Source: CAZQRW01 sp964596115
GTDB lineage: Bacteria > Hydrothermota > UBA3072 > B12-G15
Length of the DNA: 41,953 nt
Direction: 5' to 3'
Assembly (NCBI GenBank): GCA_964596115.1
Contig: CAZQRW010000008.1
Coordinates: 1-41,953 of the forward strand
The notes below the pieces were generated by a model. The model was given only the letters and a program-made list of their open reading frames with translations, was not told where the DNA came from and searched no databases. Made by a program: the position numbers and the translations under genes. Every line of letters starts with the position of its first letter. Positions within the stretch are counted from its first letter, which is position 1. Of this stretch, positions 1-8,577 are shown one piece after another.

Positions 1-75
1 TTCCTTCTCTAATGTGACATCTATAATAGTAAAACTTCGGACATCTCTAAATAATCACATTTTAAAAAATTTTTT

Positions 76-103
76 TTGACTTATGAAAATTTTGCTATAT
101 AAT
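76..103 (+). promoter_or_regulatory. Sigma-70-type promoter giving a leaderless mRNA
   Basis: A -35 box TTGACT at 76-81 and a perfect -10 box TATAAT at 98-103 are separated by 16 bp. Six bases after the -10 comes ATG at 110, so the expected transcription start coincides with the start codon. No Shine-Dalgarno sequence precedes this ATG. An upstream in-frame ATG at 83 lies inside the promoter and is probably not transcribed. The start site itself is inferred. Confidence 0.75.
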
Positions 104-109
104 ATTTAT

Positions 110-3100
110 ATGTTTGGCTATAGTGGAAAAGAAAAAATTCTTGATAAGGCGCGAAAACTTCTCTCCTCTGGGAAATCTAAGAAAGCACTTGAAATCCTTC
201 AATCATCTTTTACGGGTGGAAAAGATGATTTACCTCTTATTCTTGAAATAATGAACATTTACCATTCAAATGGCAAAATGAGAGAGGTGGTAATATGGGC
301 AAAAAAAGGTGAAAATATTTCCCCTGAAGTTAAGGAACACGTCATAAAAGAGGCTGAAGATCTTTTTTATGGTGGAGGAAAACCTCCAGAGCTTACTGAA
401 TATCTTATTGAGAAAAAGGCTGAAAAATTTAATTTTAACGAATTATATGAACTGGTTCAGGACACTGATAATGAAGTCCTAACAAAAATTCTCTCACGAG
501 AGGAAAATATTTTAAAAAACATTAGGAAAAAGGAAAATTTTTCAAATAGGGACAAGATGCATTATTATATTGCTACAATAATAAATGAAAAAATTGATAC
601 AGAAAAGGCAATGAATTTACTGTTCGAGCTACTGGAAAAATCTGAGGAGGAAGAAAATAGAATATACGAAGAGATCGAAAGGATAAACAGAGCCCTTTAT
701 GGTGACCCGAATATTCTCCTTGCGCTTGGAAAAATTCTTCTTAAGAGGGGAAAATTTGAAAGGGGAATTGAGCAAATAAGGAGGGCAATAGAAAAATCTC
801 CTGAAATAATTGATAAAGCCGTAGAAATACTTGAGATTTTCAAGGAAAAAGCACCAGAAATAATGAGTTTTTTAAGTGACCTCTACATCAAAAAAGGAGA
901 TAGAGAAAAGGCCCTTTCCCTTGTCTCTAGTTTTAAAGGAGAGGAAGCGATTAAGAAGTATGAACTGCTGTCAAAACAGGATCCTGAAAACTTAGAGATA
1001 CTAAGGGGTTTAGCAGAGGCAAATTTAAGGTCTAAAAGATTTGAGGAAGCCCTTCGCACTTATAACAATATGATAGATATAGACCCTGATTCAGTCAAGA
1101 TAGGTGATATAAAAGTTTGTTTAGAGGATATAAAAGCTGATGCTGATGCATTGTTTATTGCTGCAGATATTTTCAAAAAATTGAATGATTATGATAGCGC
1201 GATCGATGCATTAAATAGGTCTTATACGATCTCTCCTTACTCATTTGACGAAATCCTTCCTGTTTTAAATGAAATATTATCCTTGTCAAAAGAAAAAAGT
1301 ATTGATGGCGTTATTCTAAAGGCAAAGATCCTTTCTAAAAGAAACGATGTGGATGGAGCTATTGATGAAATTATGAAATTTACGCCAGACGAGGCTGAAA
1401 TAGATAAAGTTATTAATATATTGGAAAGTATTTCAAAAGAGCACCCCGAAAACACAAAGCCGAGAATTCTTTACTATCTACTCAACTCAGAGTCACAGCC
1501 CGAACGCGCTATAAATGGAATAAAAGATATTATCGATGAAAATCCAGAATCTATTCCTTCAGTTTTAAAAGAGATAGATGGCTGGATCCGAAAAAATAAT
1601 CGATTTGTGCCTACTGCAATAAAGATCTACAAATCCTTTAAACCTGATATTTTTCCTCCATTCGTTTTACCATTTGCAATTGCAGAAGCATATATGATAG
1701 AGGGAAATCCTGAAAAAGCGAAACCTTTGTATATTAAGGCTATAAATGAATCCCCCGATAGGACGGATTTTGTCGTAAAGACGCTTCGGAAGAGTTATGG
1801 CGAAAATGCTGAAAACAATCTGCTAATTGCAGAGATACTTGTCTCTCTTGAAAAATTTGACGAGGCAATGGAACTTATCATCTCTGCTGTTAATCAGGAC
1901 GAAAGCCTTAGAGGCAAAGCAATAACGAACCTTATCTCTCTCATAAATGAAGGCAAAAAAAACGAGCCCCTATATTCAACGCTTTTATTATTGCTTTCCA
2001 AGGGTGGATACGCAGAAGAAACTATAAAATACGGAAAGGATGCAGAAAGTTTTCTACCAGAAGACCAGAAGGGCTCTATCTATCTTAATATGGCAAAGTC
2101 ATATTCCGAATTGGGGGATATATCACAAGCTATAACCTATACGAAAAGGGCTGTTGGTGCTGAAAAGAAACTTTTGAATGATGCCATCAACCTTATGGAA
2201 AACCTTGCAGAAAAAAATCCAGACACCCCCAGTATTTTCGTTATCCTTTCTCAATTATATAAATTCTCCAAGGAAATAAAAAAATCTTGTGAGGCCATTT
2301 ATCATGCCTACGAACTTAATAATAATCTAATAGATAAAGCCATAGAGGAAATATCTTCGCTTATAGAATTATCACCTATAGAAGCAATTCTCTATTTGAG
2401 ATATGGAGAACTCCTTATTGTTAAGGGAGAACATAAGGGCCTCAGGATAATTGAAAAGGCTTTAAAATTTGACCCATCTCTGAAGGACGAAGTCTTGAGG
2501 GCACTTTCTTTAACAAAAAATACAGAACTCGACACCTCTGCTCTTATTTTGAAAGCTAGGTTACTAATTCAAGAATCTTCTTTTGATGCTGCTGGAGAAA
2601 ACCTTATTCAACTCTACAAAAATTATCCAGAAAAAAGGAATAGTGTCCTTGATTTACTCACCAAAATTGTGGATAAGGTAAAAATTACCCCTGAAAACTT
2701 TAGGGAGTATATAGATGTATTTTATGAAGAAAAACGAAATAGATACATTCTTGAATTCGCAAATAGACTCGTGAATAGTTATCCAAATATAACTGATGAA
2801 CTTCTTGAATATCTCGATTCCCTCTATGGGGAAATATACCCCACCCCATTAATGATTTTAAAAGGAAGATTATTAAAAGAGAGTGGCAAAATTGAGGAGA
2901 GTGTTCAGGTTTTTAAAAGCCTATTTCAGAAAGTTCCTGATGCAGCCAAAACAATTATTCCTTTTCTTGATGAGGATACTGACGATGCCAATCTGCTTTT
3001 ATCCGATATCTTCCTATACCTTGGAGAAATTGAAAATGCCTATAAAGTCATTATCAAACTACCAATACAGAAAAGGATAGTGTACCTTAAGAAATTAATT

Positions 3101-3661
3101 GAGCGAGAGCCCAAAAATAATGTATTTATTAGAGAATTGGGGAAACTACTGCTTCTAACCAACAAATTGGATGAAGCACGTGAGACCCTGCAACAAATAG
3201 ACAATCCGGAAGAAAAAGATAAAGCACTCATCTGGTTTGCAGGAGGCAATATTGAAGTACCTTTGAATAAAATTCCATCCTATAGAGAGTCCCTGTTAAA
3301 AGAAAAACTTACATTAGCAGATTCAACAGAAGAAAAGGTAGAAATCCTTGTAAAGTTGGGCGACTTTGAGAAGGCTTTTCCATTAATATATTCCTTGCCT
3401 TCAGAAGTAAAGAAAAAATATCTTGCAAAAATCTATCTTTCTCAAGGTAAATTTTCAAATGCCCTGGATTTGCTTATGAATATGAAAAAAGAAGTTGATA
3501 CACTTAAAATGATCTATATATGCAGTGTGAGATTAGGAAAACATCTGCTTGGCACTGCCGCTTTAGGCCTACTCGAGAATCAAGGTGTAGTTTTGCCTTC
3601 AGCTGAAAAAGTTAACAGGCACAAATATACTGTAATAAAACCAATTATTAGGAGGTCATAA
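110..3661 (+). CDS. Giant cytoplasmic TPR-repeat protein
   Basis: About 1183 residues made almost entirely of tetratricopeptide-like helical hairpins. Typical repeat cores include EEALRTYNNMIDIDPDS, DSAIDALNRSYTISPYS and EKAKPLYIKAINESPDR. There is no signal peptide, membrane segment or catalytic motif, so a cytoplasmic scaffold role is the most that can be inferred. The start at 110 is preferred to the in-frame ATG at 83 because the latter lies within the promoter; the message is then leaderless. The stop codon overlaps the next start by one base (TAATG), and an AGGAGG at 3651-3656 serves that next gene. It heads a four-gene operon with two further TPR-like proteins and a phosphoesterase. 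No specific partner can be named. Confidence 0.85.
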   Translation: MFGYSGKEKILDKARKLLSSGKSKKALEILQSSFTGGKDDLPLILEIMNIYHSNGKMREVVIWAKKGENISPEVKEHVIKEAEDLFYGGGKPPELTEYLIEKKAEKFNFNELYELVQDTDNEVLTKILSREENILKNIRKKENFSNRDKMHYYIATIINEKIDTEKAMNLLFELLEKSEEEENRIYEEIERINRALYGDPNILLALGKILLKRGKFERGIEQIRRAIEKSPEIIDKAVEILEIFKEKAPEIMSFLSDLYIKKGDREKALSLVSSFKGEEAIKKYELLSKQDPENLEILRGLAEANLRSKRFEEALRTYNNMIDIDPDSVKIGDIKVCLEDIKADADALFIAADIFKKLNDYDSAIDALNRSYTISPYSFDEILPVLNEILSLSKEKSIDGVILKAKILSKRNDVDGAIDEIMKFTPDEAEIDKVINILESISKEHPENTKPRILYYLLNSESQPERAINGIKDIIDENPESIPSVLKEIDGWIRKNNRFVPTAIKIYKSFKPDIFPPFVLPFAIAEAYMIEGNPEKAKPLYIKAINESPDRTDFVVKTLRKSYGENAENNLLIAEILVSLEKFDEAMELIISAVNQDESLRGKAITNLISLINEGKKNEPLYSTLLLLLSKGGYAEETIKYGKDAESFLPEDQKGSIYLNMAKSYSELGDISQAITYTKRAVGAEKKLLNDAINLMENLAEKNPDTPSIFVILSQLYKFSKEIKKSCEAIYHAYELNNNLIDKAIEEISSLIELSPIEAILYLRYGELLIVKGEHKGLRIIEKALKFDPSLKDEVLRALSLTKNTELDTSALILKARLLIQESSFDAAGENLIQLYKNYPEKRNSVLDLLTKIVDKVKITPENFREYIDVFYEEKRNRYILEFANRLVNSYPNITDELLEYLDSLYGEIYPTPLMILKGRLLKESGKIEESVQVFKSLFQKVPDAAKTIIPFLDEDTDDANLLLSDIFLYLGEIENAYKVIIKLPIQKRIVYLKKLIEREPKNNVFIRELGKLLLLTNKLDEARETLQQIDNPEEKDKALIWFAGGNIEVPLNKIPSYRESLLKEKLTLADSTEEKVEILVKLGDFEKAFPLIYSLPSEVKKKYLAKIYLSQGKFSNALDLLMNMKKEVDTLKMIYICSVRLGKHLLGTAALGLLENQGVVLPSAEKVNRHKYTVIKPIIRRS

Positions 3662-4998
3662 TGGCTACCTGTCCCTTTCTTTCAGGGTTTAAAATATTTG
3701 AGGAAGAAATAACCGATTCTAATGGGAATGTAACGGGCAAAAAACTTTCTTCGAAATTTGAAGAGGTCGAGTGCTTAAAGGAAAAATGTGAATTTTATGA
3801 TGTAGAAAGAGAAATATGTAAAATGAATCTTATAGACATTTTTTCTATTAAACAAGCCCTCCAGAAAATAAATATTTCAGTACACGAGGATATATATTCG
3901 ATAAGAATGGAACTGGGAGAAAAGATGGATAAAGCATTATCCCCACTCAATGATATAAATACTAAATTTGAAATAATTAAAGGCCTTAAAGATGCAATAA
4001 ATAGCATAAAAGAAGAAATATCTCAAACAAGAGAAAATTTATCTGATGTCTCTAAGGGATTCATAGAGGAATTAAAAGATACAAAAACAGAGCTTAGCAA
4101 AAATATAGATAAACCACTCTCAGAAATTATAAAAAGCATTGAACAAAGCAATAATCAAATTGAAGAGAAGATCTCAGGAATTATATCGGGACTAAATACT
4201 GCATACGAAGATATAAAAAATCAAGTGAACAATGTTCTCTCCAACCTTCCTAAAAATTTGGACGAATCTGTAGGAAATATTAGTAAGAATCTTGATGGAA
4301 TCAAGGAATTTATTTCTGATAAACTGGTTGAAAGCATTAATAATACGACAGACGCTATTGATAAAATTAAGGATAACATCTTACCAGAAATAACAGGCCT
4401 ATCTGAAAAATTTTCGACTTATTCTGAATCTCTTAACTCAATCTCAGACAAAGTCGAAGAAACACTGGATAAATCTTCTCAATTTTTGGAAGAGGTTAAG
4501 AAACAGACAGAGATGAAGAATGAGGAAGAAAATAAAAACAAAGGAAAAAGATTAAATGATACTGGCGTTTTTTATTTCTATAAAAACAATCCTGGAATGG
4601 CAATAGAATATTTTAATAAGGCAATCGATTTGCTGGGTGATGTACCCGAGATACTTGCAAATTTGGGGATTGCACTTTCAATGAGTGGACAGAAGGAAGA
4701 AGCAATAGAACTGTTTGACAGGGCATTGGAAAAAGAGCCTTCTCTAATAACTGCACTCATAGGAAAAGAAATGACTGTATTTGACAGAGGTGAAACAGAT
4801 GAGGCAGTTTCACTGCTAAAAAAGGGTATAGAAGAGGGAATAAATCAGGGTATCGTTTTTGCAAATCTTGGTTTTGCCTTTGAAAAAAAAGGACAAATTG
4901 AAGAGGCAATAGAACAATGGAAAAAAGCAATTGAGCTTGATCCATCATTAATTGAAGCTCAAGAAGCACTTTCAAAATATGAGGAAAGGAGGCTTTAA
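3661..4998 (+). CDS. Four-cysteine, coiled-coil and TPR protein
   Basis: 445 residues in three parts. The N-terminus carries cysteines at 4, 38, 43 and 53, in a pattern that could hold a metal or Fe-S cluster. Residues about 70-295 are a long amphipathic heptad-rich coiled coil without proline-rich breaks. The C-terminus (about 300-445) has three TPR units, the last with the consensus-like stretch EEAIEQWKKAIELDPSL. No signal peptide is seen. The start is fixed by AGGAGG just upstream and by the one-base TAATG overlap with the preceding TPR gene. The family is not recognised. The arrangement resembles a scaffold or receptor-like adaptor; metal binding is an inference from cysteine spacing alone. 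Confidence 0.8.
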   Translation: MATCPFLSGFKIFEEEITDSNGNVTGKKLSSKFEEVECLKEKCEFYDVEREICKMNLIDIFSIKQALQKINISVHEDIYSIRMELGEKMDKALSPLNDINTKFEIIKGLKDAINSIKEEISQTRENLSDVSKGFIEELKDTKTELSKNIDKPLSEIIKSIEQSNNQIEEKISGIISGLNTAYEDIKNQVNNVLSNLPKNLDESVGNISKNLDGIKEFISDKLVESINNTTDAIDKIKDNILPEITGLSEKFSTYSESLNSISDKVEETLDKSSQFLEEVKKQTEMKNEEENKNKGKRLNDTGVFYFYKNNPGMAIEYFNKAIDLLGDVPEILANLGIALSMSGQKEEAIELFDRALEKEPSLITALIGKEMTVFDRGETDEAVSLLKKGIEEGINQGIVFANLGFAFEKKGQIEEAIEQWKKAIELDPSLIEAQEALSKYEERRL

Positions 4999-5237
4999 TG
5001 GTCGAAGATAAATCTCCCTTTGAAGAAATATTTAAGGGTTCAAATAATGAAAAAAAAGAAGAGAAAGACCAGAAGGATTTCTTTCACTTTGGTGAATCAG
5101 AAGAAGGTAAGCAGAAAAACACATCTTCAGAAAACCTTGACACATATTTAAATCTCTTAAAAGAGCTTATTTCGAATAAGTATTATTTTGAGGCAATTGA
5201 GATAATCAAGGAAATAGCACAAAAGTTTCCCGAATGA
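4998..5237 (+). CDS. Small acidic protein with a C-terminal TPR-like hairpin
   Basis: 79 residues. The first half is charged, low-complexity and probably disordered, rich in Lys, Glu and Ser. The second half (about 48-79) forms one helical hairpin like half of a TPR array and ends in FPE, as TPR units often do. The start follows GGAGG by a few bases and overlaps the previous stop by one base (TAATG). Its 3' end overlaps the next gene by four bases (ATGA). It is small, but operon position and ribosome binding site support a real gene. It may cap or bridge the two larger TPR proteins. No known family is recognised. Confidence 0.65.
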   Translation: MVEDKSPFEEIFKGSNNEKKEEKDQKDFFHFGESEEGKQKNTSSENLDTYLNLLKELISNKYYFEAIEIIKEIAQKFPE

Positions 5238-5938
5238 AAATCTTGCTACTAGCCGATTCACATCTTTTGACTGAGTGGAATGAAAAAGCTGCAAATGATT
5301 TAGTTGAATTTCTGAAAAACTCAGGCTTACATTATAATAAAATTTTTTTACTTGGTGACATTTTTGATTTTTATTATGAATATAAATATTGTATACCAAA
5401 ACATTTTTTCCCTGTCTATAAAGTACTAAAGGAACTAATTGACAATGGCGTAAAAATTGAATATTGGGCTGGAAATCACGATTTTTGGCAGGGAGAATTT
5501 CTAAGAAAACTTGGAATAATAACCCATTCAAGGCCTGAAACTGTAAGCATTGATAACAAACAATTATTCATTGGTCACGGAGATTACCTTGGTGAAGCAA
5601 ATCTTCTTCAATTCATATTAAGAAACGAATTTGCCCGAGCTTTCTTTTCCTTAATCCATCCGGACATTGGCTTCGGAATTGCAAAATTTATTTCAAGGTT
5701 GAGTAGAAACTCATCTGGGAAAAGCCTCCCTAAAATGAACAATTATATAGAATTTGCAAAAAAAGAATTCAAGAAGGGAATTGATCTAATCTTGCTTGGC
5801 CATATTCATCATCAATTTATCTTTAGACAGGGCGAAAAAAAATTGGTAATTGTTGGAGACTGGAAATATCATAAATACTATGCAGAATTAAAGGATGGCA
5901 AAATATTCCTTAGATGTGCAACCCAATCACCCAAATGA
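5234..5938 (+). CDS. LpxH-like calcineurin-type metallophosphoesterase
   Basis: 234 residues with the full metallophosphoesterase set: D8-x-H10, GDIFD with D42 and D45, GNHD at 80-83, GHGD at 114-117 and GHIH at 189-192. This arrangement and length match UDP-2,3-diacylglucosamine pyrophosphatase (LpxH) and close relatives, which make lipid X in lipid A synthesis at the inner membrane. The family also contains enzymes on other substrates, and no other lpx gene is in the window, so the exact substrate is inferred. It starts in an ATGA overlap with the small TPR-like gene. Its last 61 bases overlap the 3' end of convergent recO, with no room for a separate terminator. Confidence 0.8.
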   Translation: MKILLLADSHLLTEWNEKAANDLVEFLKNSGLHYNKIFLLGDIFDFYYEYKYCIPKHFFPVYKVLKELIDNGVKIEYWAGNHDFWQGEFLRKLGIITHSRPETVSIDNKQLFIGHGDYLGEANLLQFILRNEFARAFFSLIHPDIGFGIAKFISRLSRNSSGKSLPKMNNYIEFAKKEFKKGIDLILLGHIHHQFIFRQGEKKLVIVGDWKYHKYYAELKDGKIFLRCATQSPK

Positions 5939-6597
5939 TACACTCCATAATCTATCAAAATTTGCAAAAGTTTTTCCTTTTCCTTATCACTATAATGGGT
6001 ACAATTAGAAAGCCTACCCTTTAAGATACATTTAAAAATATCATACCATTTCCCCAACATAATATCTCCTTCGGTATAGCAATTTCTACATTTAAGTCCA
6101 CCTTCTTTGATACTTAAAAACCCTGTGTCTTTATTTCCGCACACAACGCACTTCTTTATTTCAGGGAAAATACCCTCTGACTTATACAGATATAATAAAA
6201 AATAAAATATAACCTCTTTACTCTTCTTTTTTTCCAATACCTCAAGAGATCTCAAGGCAATTCTGAATATACTGCGATGAGAATGAGGGATGTGTTGAAG
6301 TATGAAACAAATACCATAGGCTATATTTAGAAGTTGTAAATCTTCTTTTATTTGGAGAAACGGCTCAATTATATTTGCTTCTTTTAATACGCCTAATTCT
6401 CTTCTTTCCTTCTCATAATAAGTAAATTCAATAAAAGACAATGACTCTGCATTGCCTCTCAGTCTACTCTTCGGTTTTCTTATCCCCTTGGCAATCAATG
6501 AAACAACACCAGATTTTTCAGTAAAAATACGGATTATCCTGCTTGAGTTGCTATAATCAATTCCTGTAAGCACTATCCCTTTTTCTTTCTTTATCAT
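5878..6597 (-). CDS. recO: DNA repair protein RecO
   Basis: 239 residues, close to the usual RecO length. The N-terminal OB fold is visible (VLTGIDYSNSSRIIRIFTEK, then a basic GIRKPKSRLRG loop). A zinc-finger-like module has cysteines at 150, 153, 170 and 173. RecO loads RecA on SSB-coated DNA with RecR in the RecF pathway. It is the last gene of the phoH-to-recO operon, a placement often seen for recO near ybeY and CorC genes. Thirteen bases separate it from the YitT-family stop and no strong Shine-Dalgarno precedes it, so translation may be coupled. Its 3' end overlaps the convergent phosphoesterase gene by 61 bp. Confidence 0.92.
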   Translation of the reverse strand: MIKKEKGIVLTGIDYSNSSRIIRIFTEKSGVVSLIAKGIRKPKSRLRGNAESLSFIEFTYYEKERRELGVLKEANIIEPFLQIKEDLQLLNIAYGICFILQHIPHSHRSIFRIALRSLEVLEKKKSKEVIFYFLLYLYKSEGIFPEIKKCVVCGNKDTGFLSIKEGGLKCRNCYTEGDIMLGKWYDIFKCILKGRLSNCTHYSDKEKEKLLQILIDYGVYHLGDWVAHLRNILPSFNSA

Positions 6598-6610
6598 CTA
6601 TTATGCGATT

Positions 6611-7441
6611 TTAAGTCCTTGGCCGAAATCCCTTTCCCAAAACCTCATGTACATTTGAAATAACCATAAAGGCTTCAGGGTCAACATATTTGACAAGGTC
6701 TCTTAGAATACCTTCTTCCCTGTTAGAGATAACAGAAAAAAGTACTGCCCTCCTTTTCCCAGTATACATTCCTTTTCCCTCAACTTTCGTTACTCCCCTG
6801 TTCATTTCCTTAATTATTGCATTAGCGACATCTTCACCTTTATTTGTATATATCGTTGCCTGTTTTGCATAGTCTCTACCCTCAAGAATAACATCGACCA
6901 TCTTGCTTGAAACAAATAATGCAATGTAACTAAACAGCACAAGGTCAAAAGATCTAAAGGTAAAACCTGAAATAGTTATCACCACAGAATCAACGATGAG
7001 TATCGATATGCCCACAGAAAGGCCAGTGTGTTTGTTTATAATTCTGCCCACTATGTCTGTTCCCCCTGTACTACCACCACCCCTGAAAACAAAACCTAAA
7101 CCTGCGCCAAGTAATAGTGCACCGTAAAGAGAAGAAAGCAGCAGGTCGTGTGTCAAAATTGGGGGTTTCAAAAAATACTTTGTGAAATCAGAAATTACAG
7201 CTATGAGGATAACTGAGCCAACCGTCTTTATTCCAAATTTTCTACCAAGCTCTTTTACCCCCCATAAAAAAATAGGGATGTTCAATAAGGCATACATCAA
7301 ACCAAAGGGTAATTTAAATACATTATAAAGAACAATAGCAATACCACCTACTCCACCTGGGACAATCTTCATAGGCACAAGAAAAAGTTCGTATCCTAAG
7401 GCTGCCAATATACTACCAAGAATGATAAAAAATATTCTCAT
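6611..7441 (-). CDS. YitT-family (DUF161/DUF2179) membrane protein
   Basis: 276 residues. The first about 190 hold five or so hydrophobic segments, with the family-typical PGGVGGIA near residue 29 and FRGGGSTGGTDIVGRII near 119. The C-terminal about 80 residues form the soluble DUF2179 domain (TIYTNKGEDVANAIIKEM, then ending VHEVLGKGF). The YitT family is widespread and its substrate is unknown. The gene begins in an ATGA overlap with the upstream CorC-like gene and sits between that gene and recO. Assignment to the family is firm; transport function is not established. Confidence 0.9.
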   Translation of the reverse strand: MRIFFIILGSILAALGYELFLVPMKIVPGGVGGIAIVLYNVFKLPFGLMYALLNIPIFLWGVKELGRKFGIKTVGSVILIAVISDFTKYFLKPPILTHDLLLSSLYGALLLGAGLGFVFRGGGSTGGTDIVGRIINKHTGLSVGISILIVDSVVITISGFTFRSFDLVLFSYIALFVSSKMVDVILEGRDYAKQATIYTNKGEDVANAIIKEMNRGVTKVEGKGMYTGKRRAVLFSVISNREEGILRDLVKYVDPEAFMVISNVHEVLGKGFRPRT

Positions 7442-8577
7442 TTAAAAACCTGAACTTTTTTTATTTTTCTATCTGAAGCATCAAGGATCCTGAATTTATA
7501 CTTGTCTATAACAATTTCTTCACCTTCATTGGGAATTCTCCCTATCTTTTGTATAATGTAACCTGCAACTGTGTCCTCTGAGCTTTCTATTCCAATAGAT
7601 TTCACCTTTACTTCTCCCTTCAGAATTAGCGCCCCTTCAAAACCCAGATCATAATCAATGGAAGAACCCATTATTCCGAGAAATATATCATCAACCGTTA
7701 CAAAGCCTGTTGTTCCTCCATACTCATCAATTACAATAGCAGCCCTATTGATATCAGATAAGAGTTCATAAAGTGCCTTTTCACAGGTTTTATTTTCCGA
7801 TATAAACTTTACGGGTTTCAAAAACTTATCAAGTCCTTCTTTATTTCCTTTTAATAGTTCTCTTATATGCACTATGCCAATTATATTATCGATAGAATCC
7901 TTATAAATTGGTATCCTGGAAAATCTTCTTTTTCTGAAGGATTCAAAGACCCCTTCAATGCCTTCATTTATATCAGAAGCAACTATATCAATCCTTGGAA
8001 CCATCACCTCGGAGATATCCATTTTAGATAGAGATAGAACGTTTTTTAATATAGAATACTCCTCCTTTTTCATAATTCCTTTGATAACATTCTCTTTCAT
8101 AGCAACTTCGATTTCTGCTTTATTCAAAACTTCTGGTTCTATTCTAAACCTAAAAATTCTCAGCAAACCCTCCGATACATATTTTACTACTATATGTAAC
8201 GGATAGAATAAAATATACAAGATTTTTATAGGTAATGAAAAAATAAGAGTCAACCGCTCGGGAAATTTTAAAGTGATTGTTTTAGGAATAACCTCACCTA
8301 TGAATAATATCGCCAATGTCGGAACTATAGAGGTCATTAAAATACTGTGGGATTTTGCGTACAATATCGAGAAAAGAACAATCATAAGATTTGTCCCAAT
8401 AAGAACAACAGAAAAGTAGATCTCAGGCTTATTATAAATGGATCGTGCCATCCTGTAGACATATGATTTGCTTTTTTTCTTCAGAAAAAATGTTCTCCTT
8501 GCAGAAACATAGGCAATCTCTGCAGCATTAAAAAACATTATAAGTATCAGTATGATAATATAAAAATATATCGTCAA
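7438..8577 (-). CDS. CNNM/CorC-family membrane protein, copy 2
   Basis: 379 residues: an N-terminal DUF21 transmembrane domain of about three helices (early motif NAAEIAYVSARR), a CBS-pair region at roughly 180-300 (SEVMVPRIDIVASD; VIDEYGGTTGFVTVDD) and a C-terminal CorC_HlyC domain. CNNM/CorC proteins are linked to Mg2+ transport or homeostasis. The start is TTG at 8577: it overlaps the preceding stop as TTGA, AAGGAAG lies just upstream, and the next ATG would remove the first membrane helix. It is the second of two tandem paralogues in the phoH-recO operon and overlaps the YitT gene by four bases. Confidence 0.88.
   Translation of the reverse strand: MTIYFYIIILILIMFFNAAEIAYVSARRTFFLKKKSKSYVYRMARSIYNKPEIYFSVVLIGTNLMIVLFSILYAKSHSILMTSIVPTLAILFIGEVIPKTITLKFPERLTLIFSLPIKILYILFYPLHIVVKYVSEGLLRIFRFRIEPEVLNKAEIEVAMKENVIKGIMKKEEYSILKNVLSLSKMDISEVMVPRIDIVASDINEGIEGVFESFRKRRFSRIPIYKDSIDNIIGIVHIRELLKGNKEGLDKFLKPVKFISENKTCEKALYELLSDINRAAIVIDEYGGTTGFVTVDDIFLGIMGSSIDYDLGFEGALILKGEVKVKSIGIESSEDTVAGYIIQKIGRIPNEGEEIVIDKYKFRILDASDRKIKKVQVFK

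Noticed and set aside
1..75. Short direct repeat GACATCT (16 and 40) and TGTGA/TCACA pair upstream of the first promoter
   Set aside because: Too short and AT-rich to exceed chance; no gene on the minus strand starts here.
83..109. ATG at 83 as start of the giant TPR gene
   Set aside because: It lies between the -35 and -10 boxes, so it should not be in the mRNA; no SD precedes it.
5157..5531. 124-codon antisense frame over the LpxH-like gene
   Set aside because: It lies opposite a gene with a full catalytic motif set and has no recognisable domain or SD.
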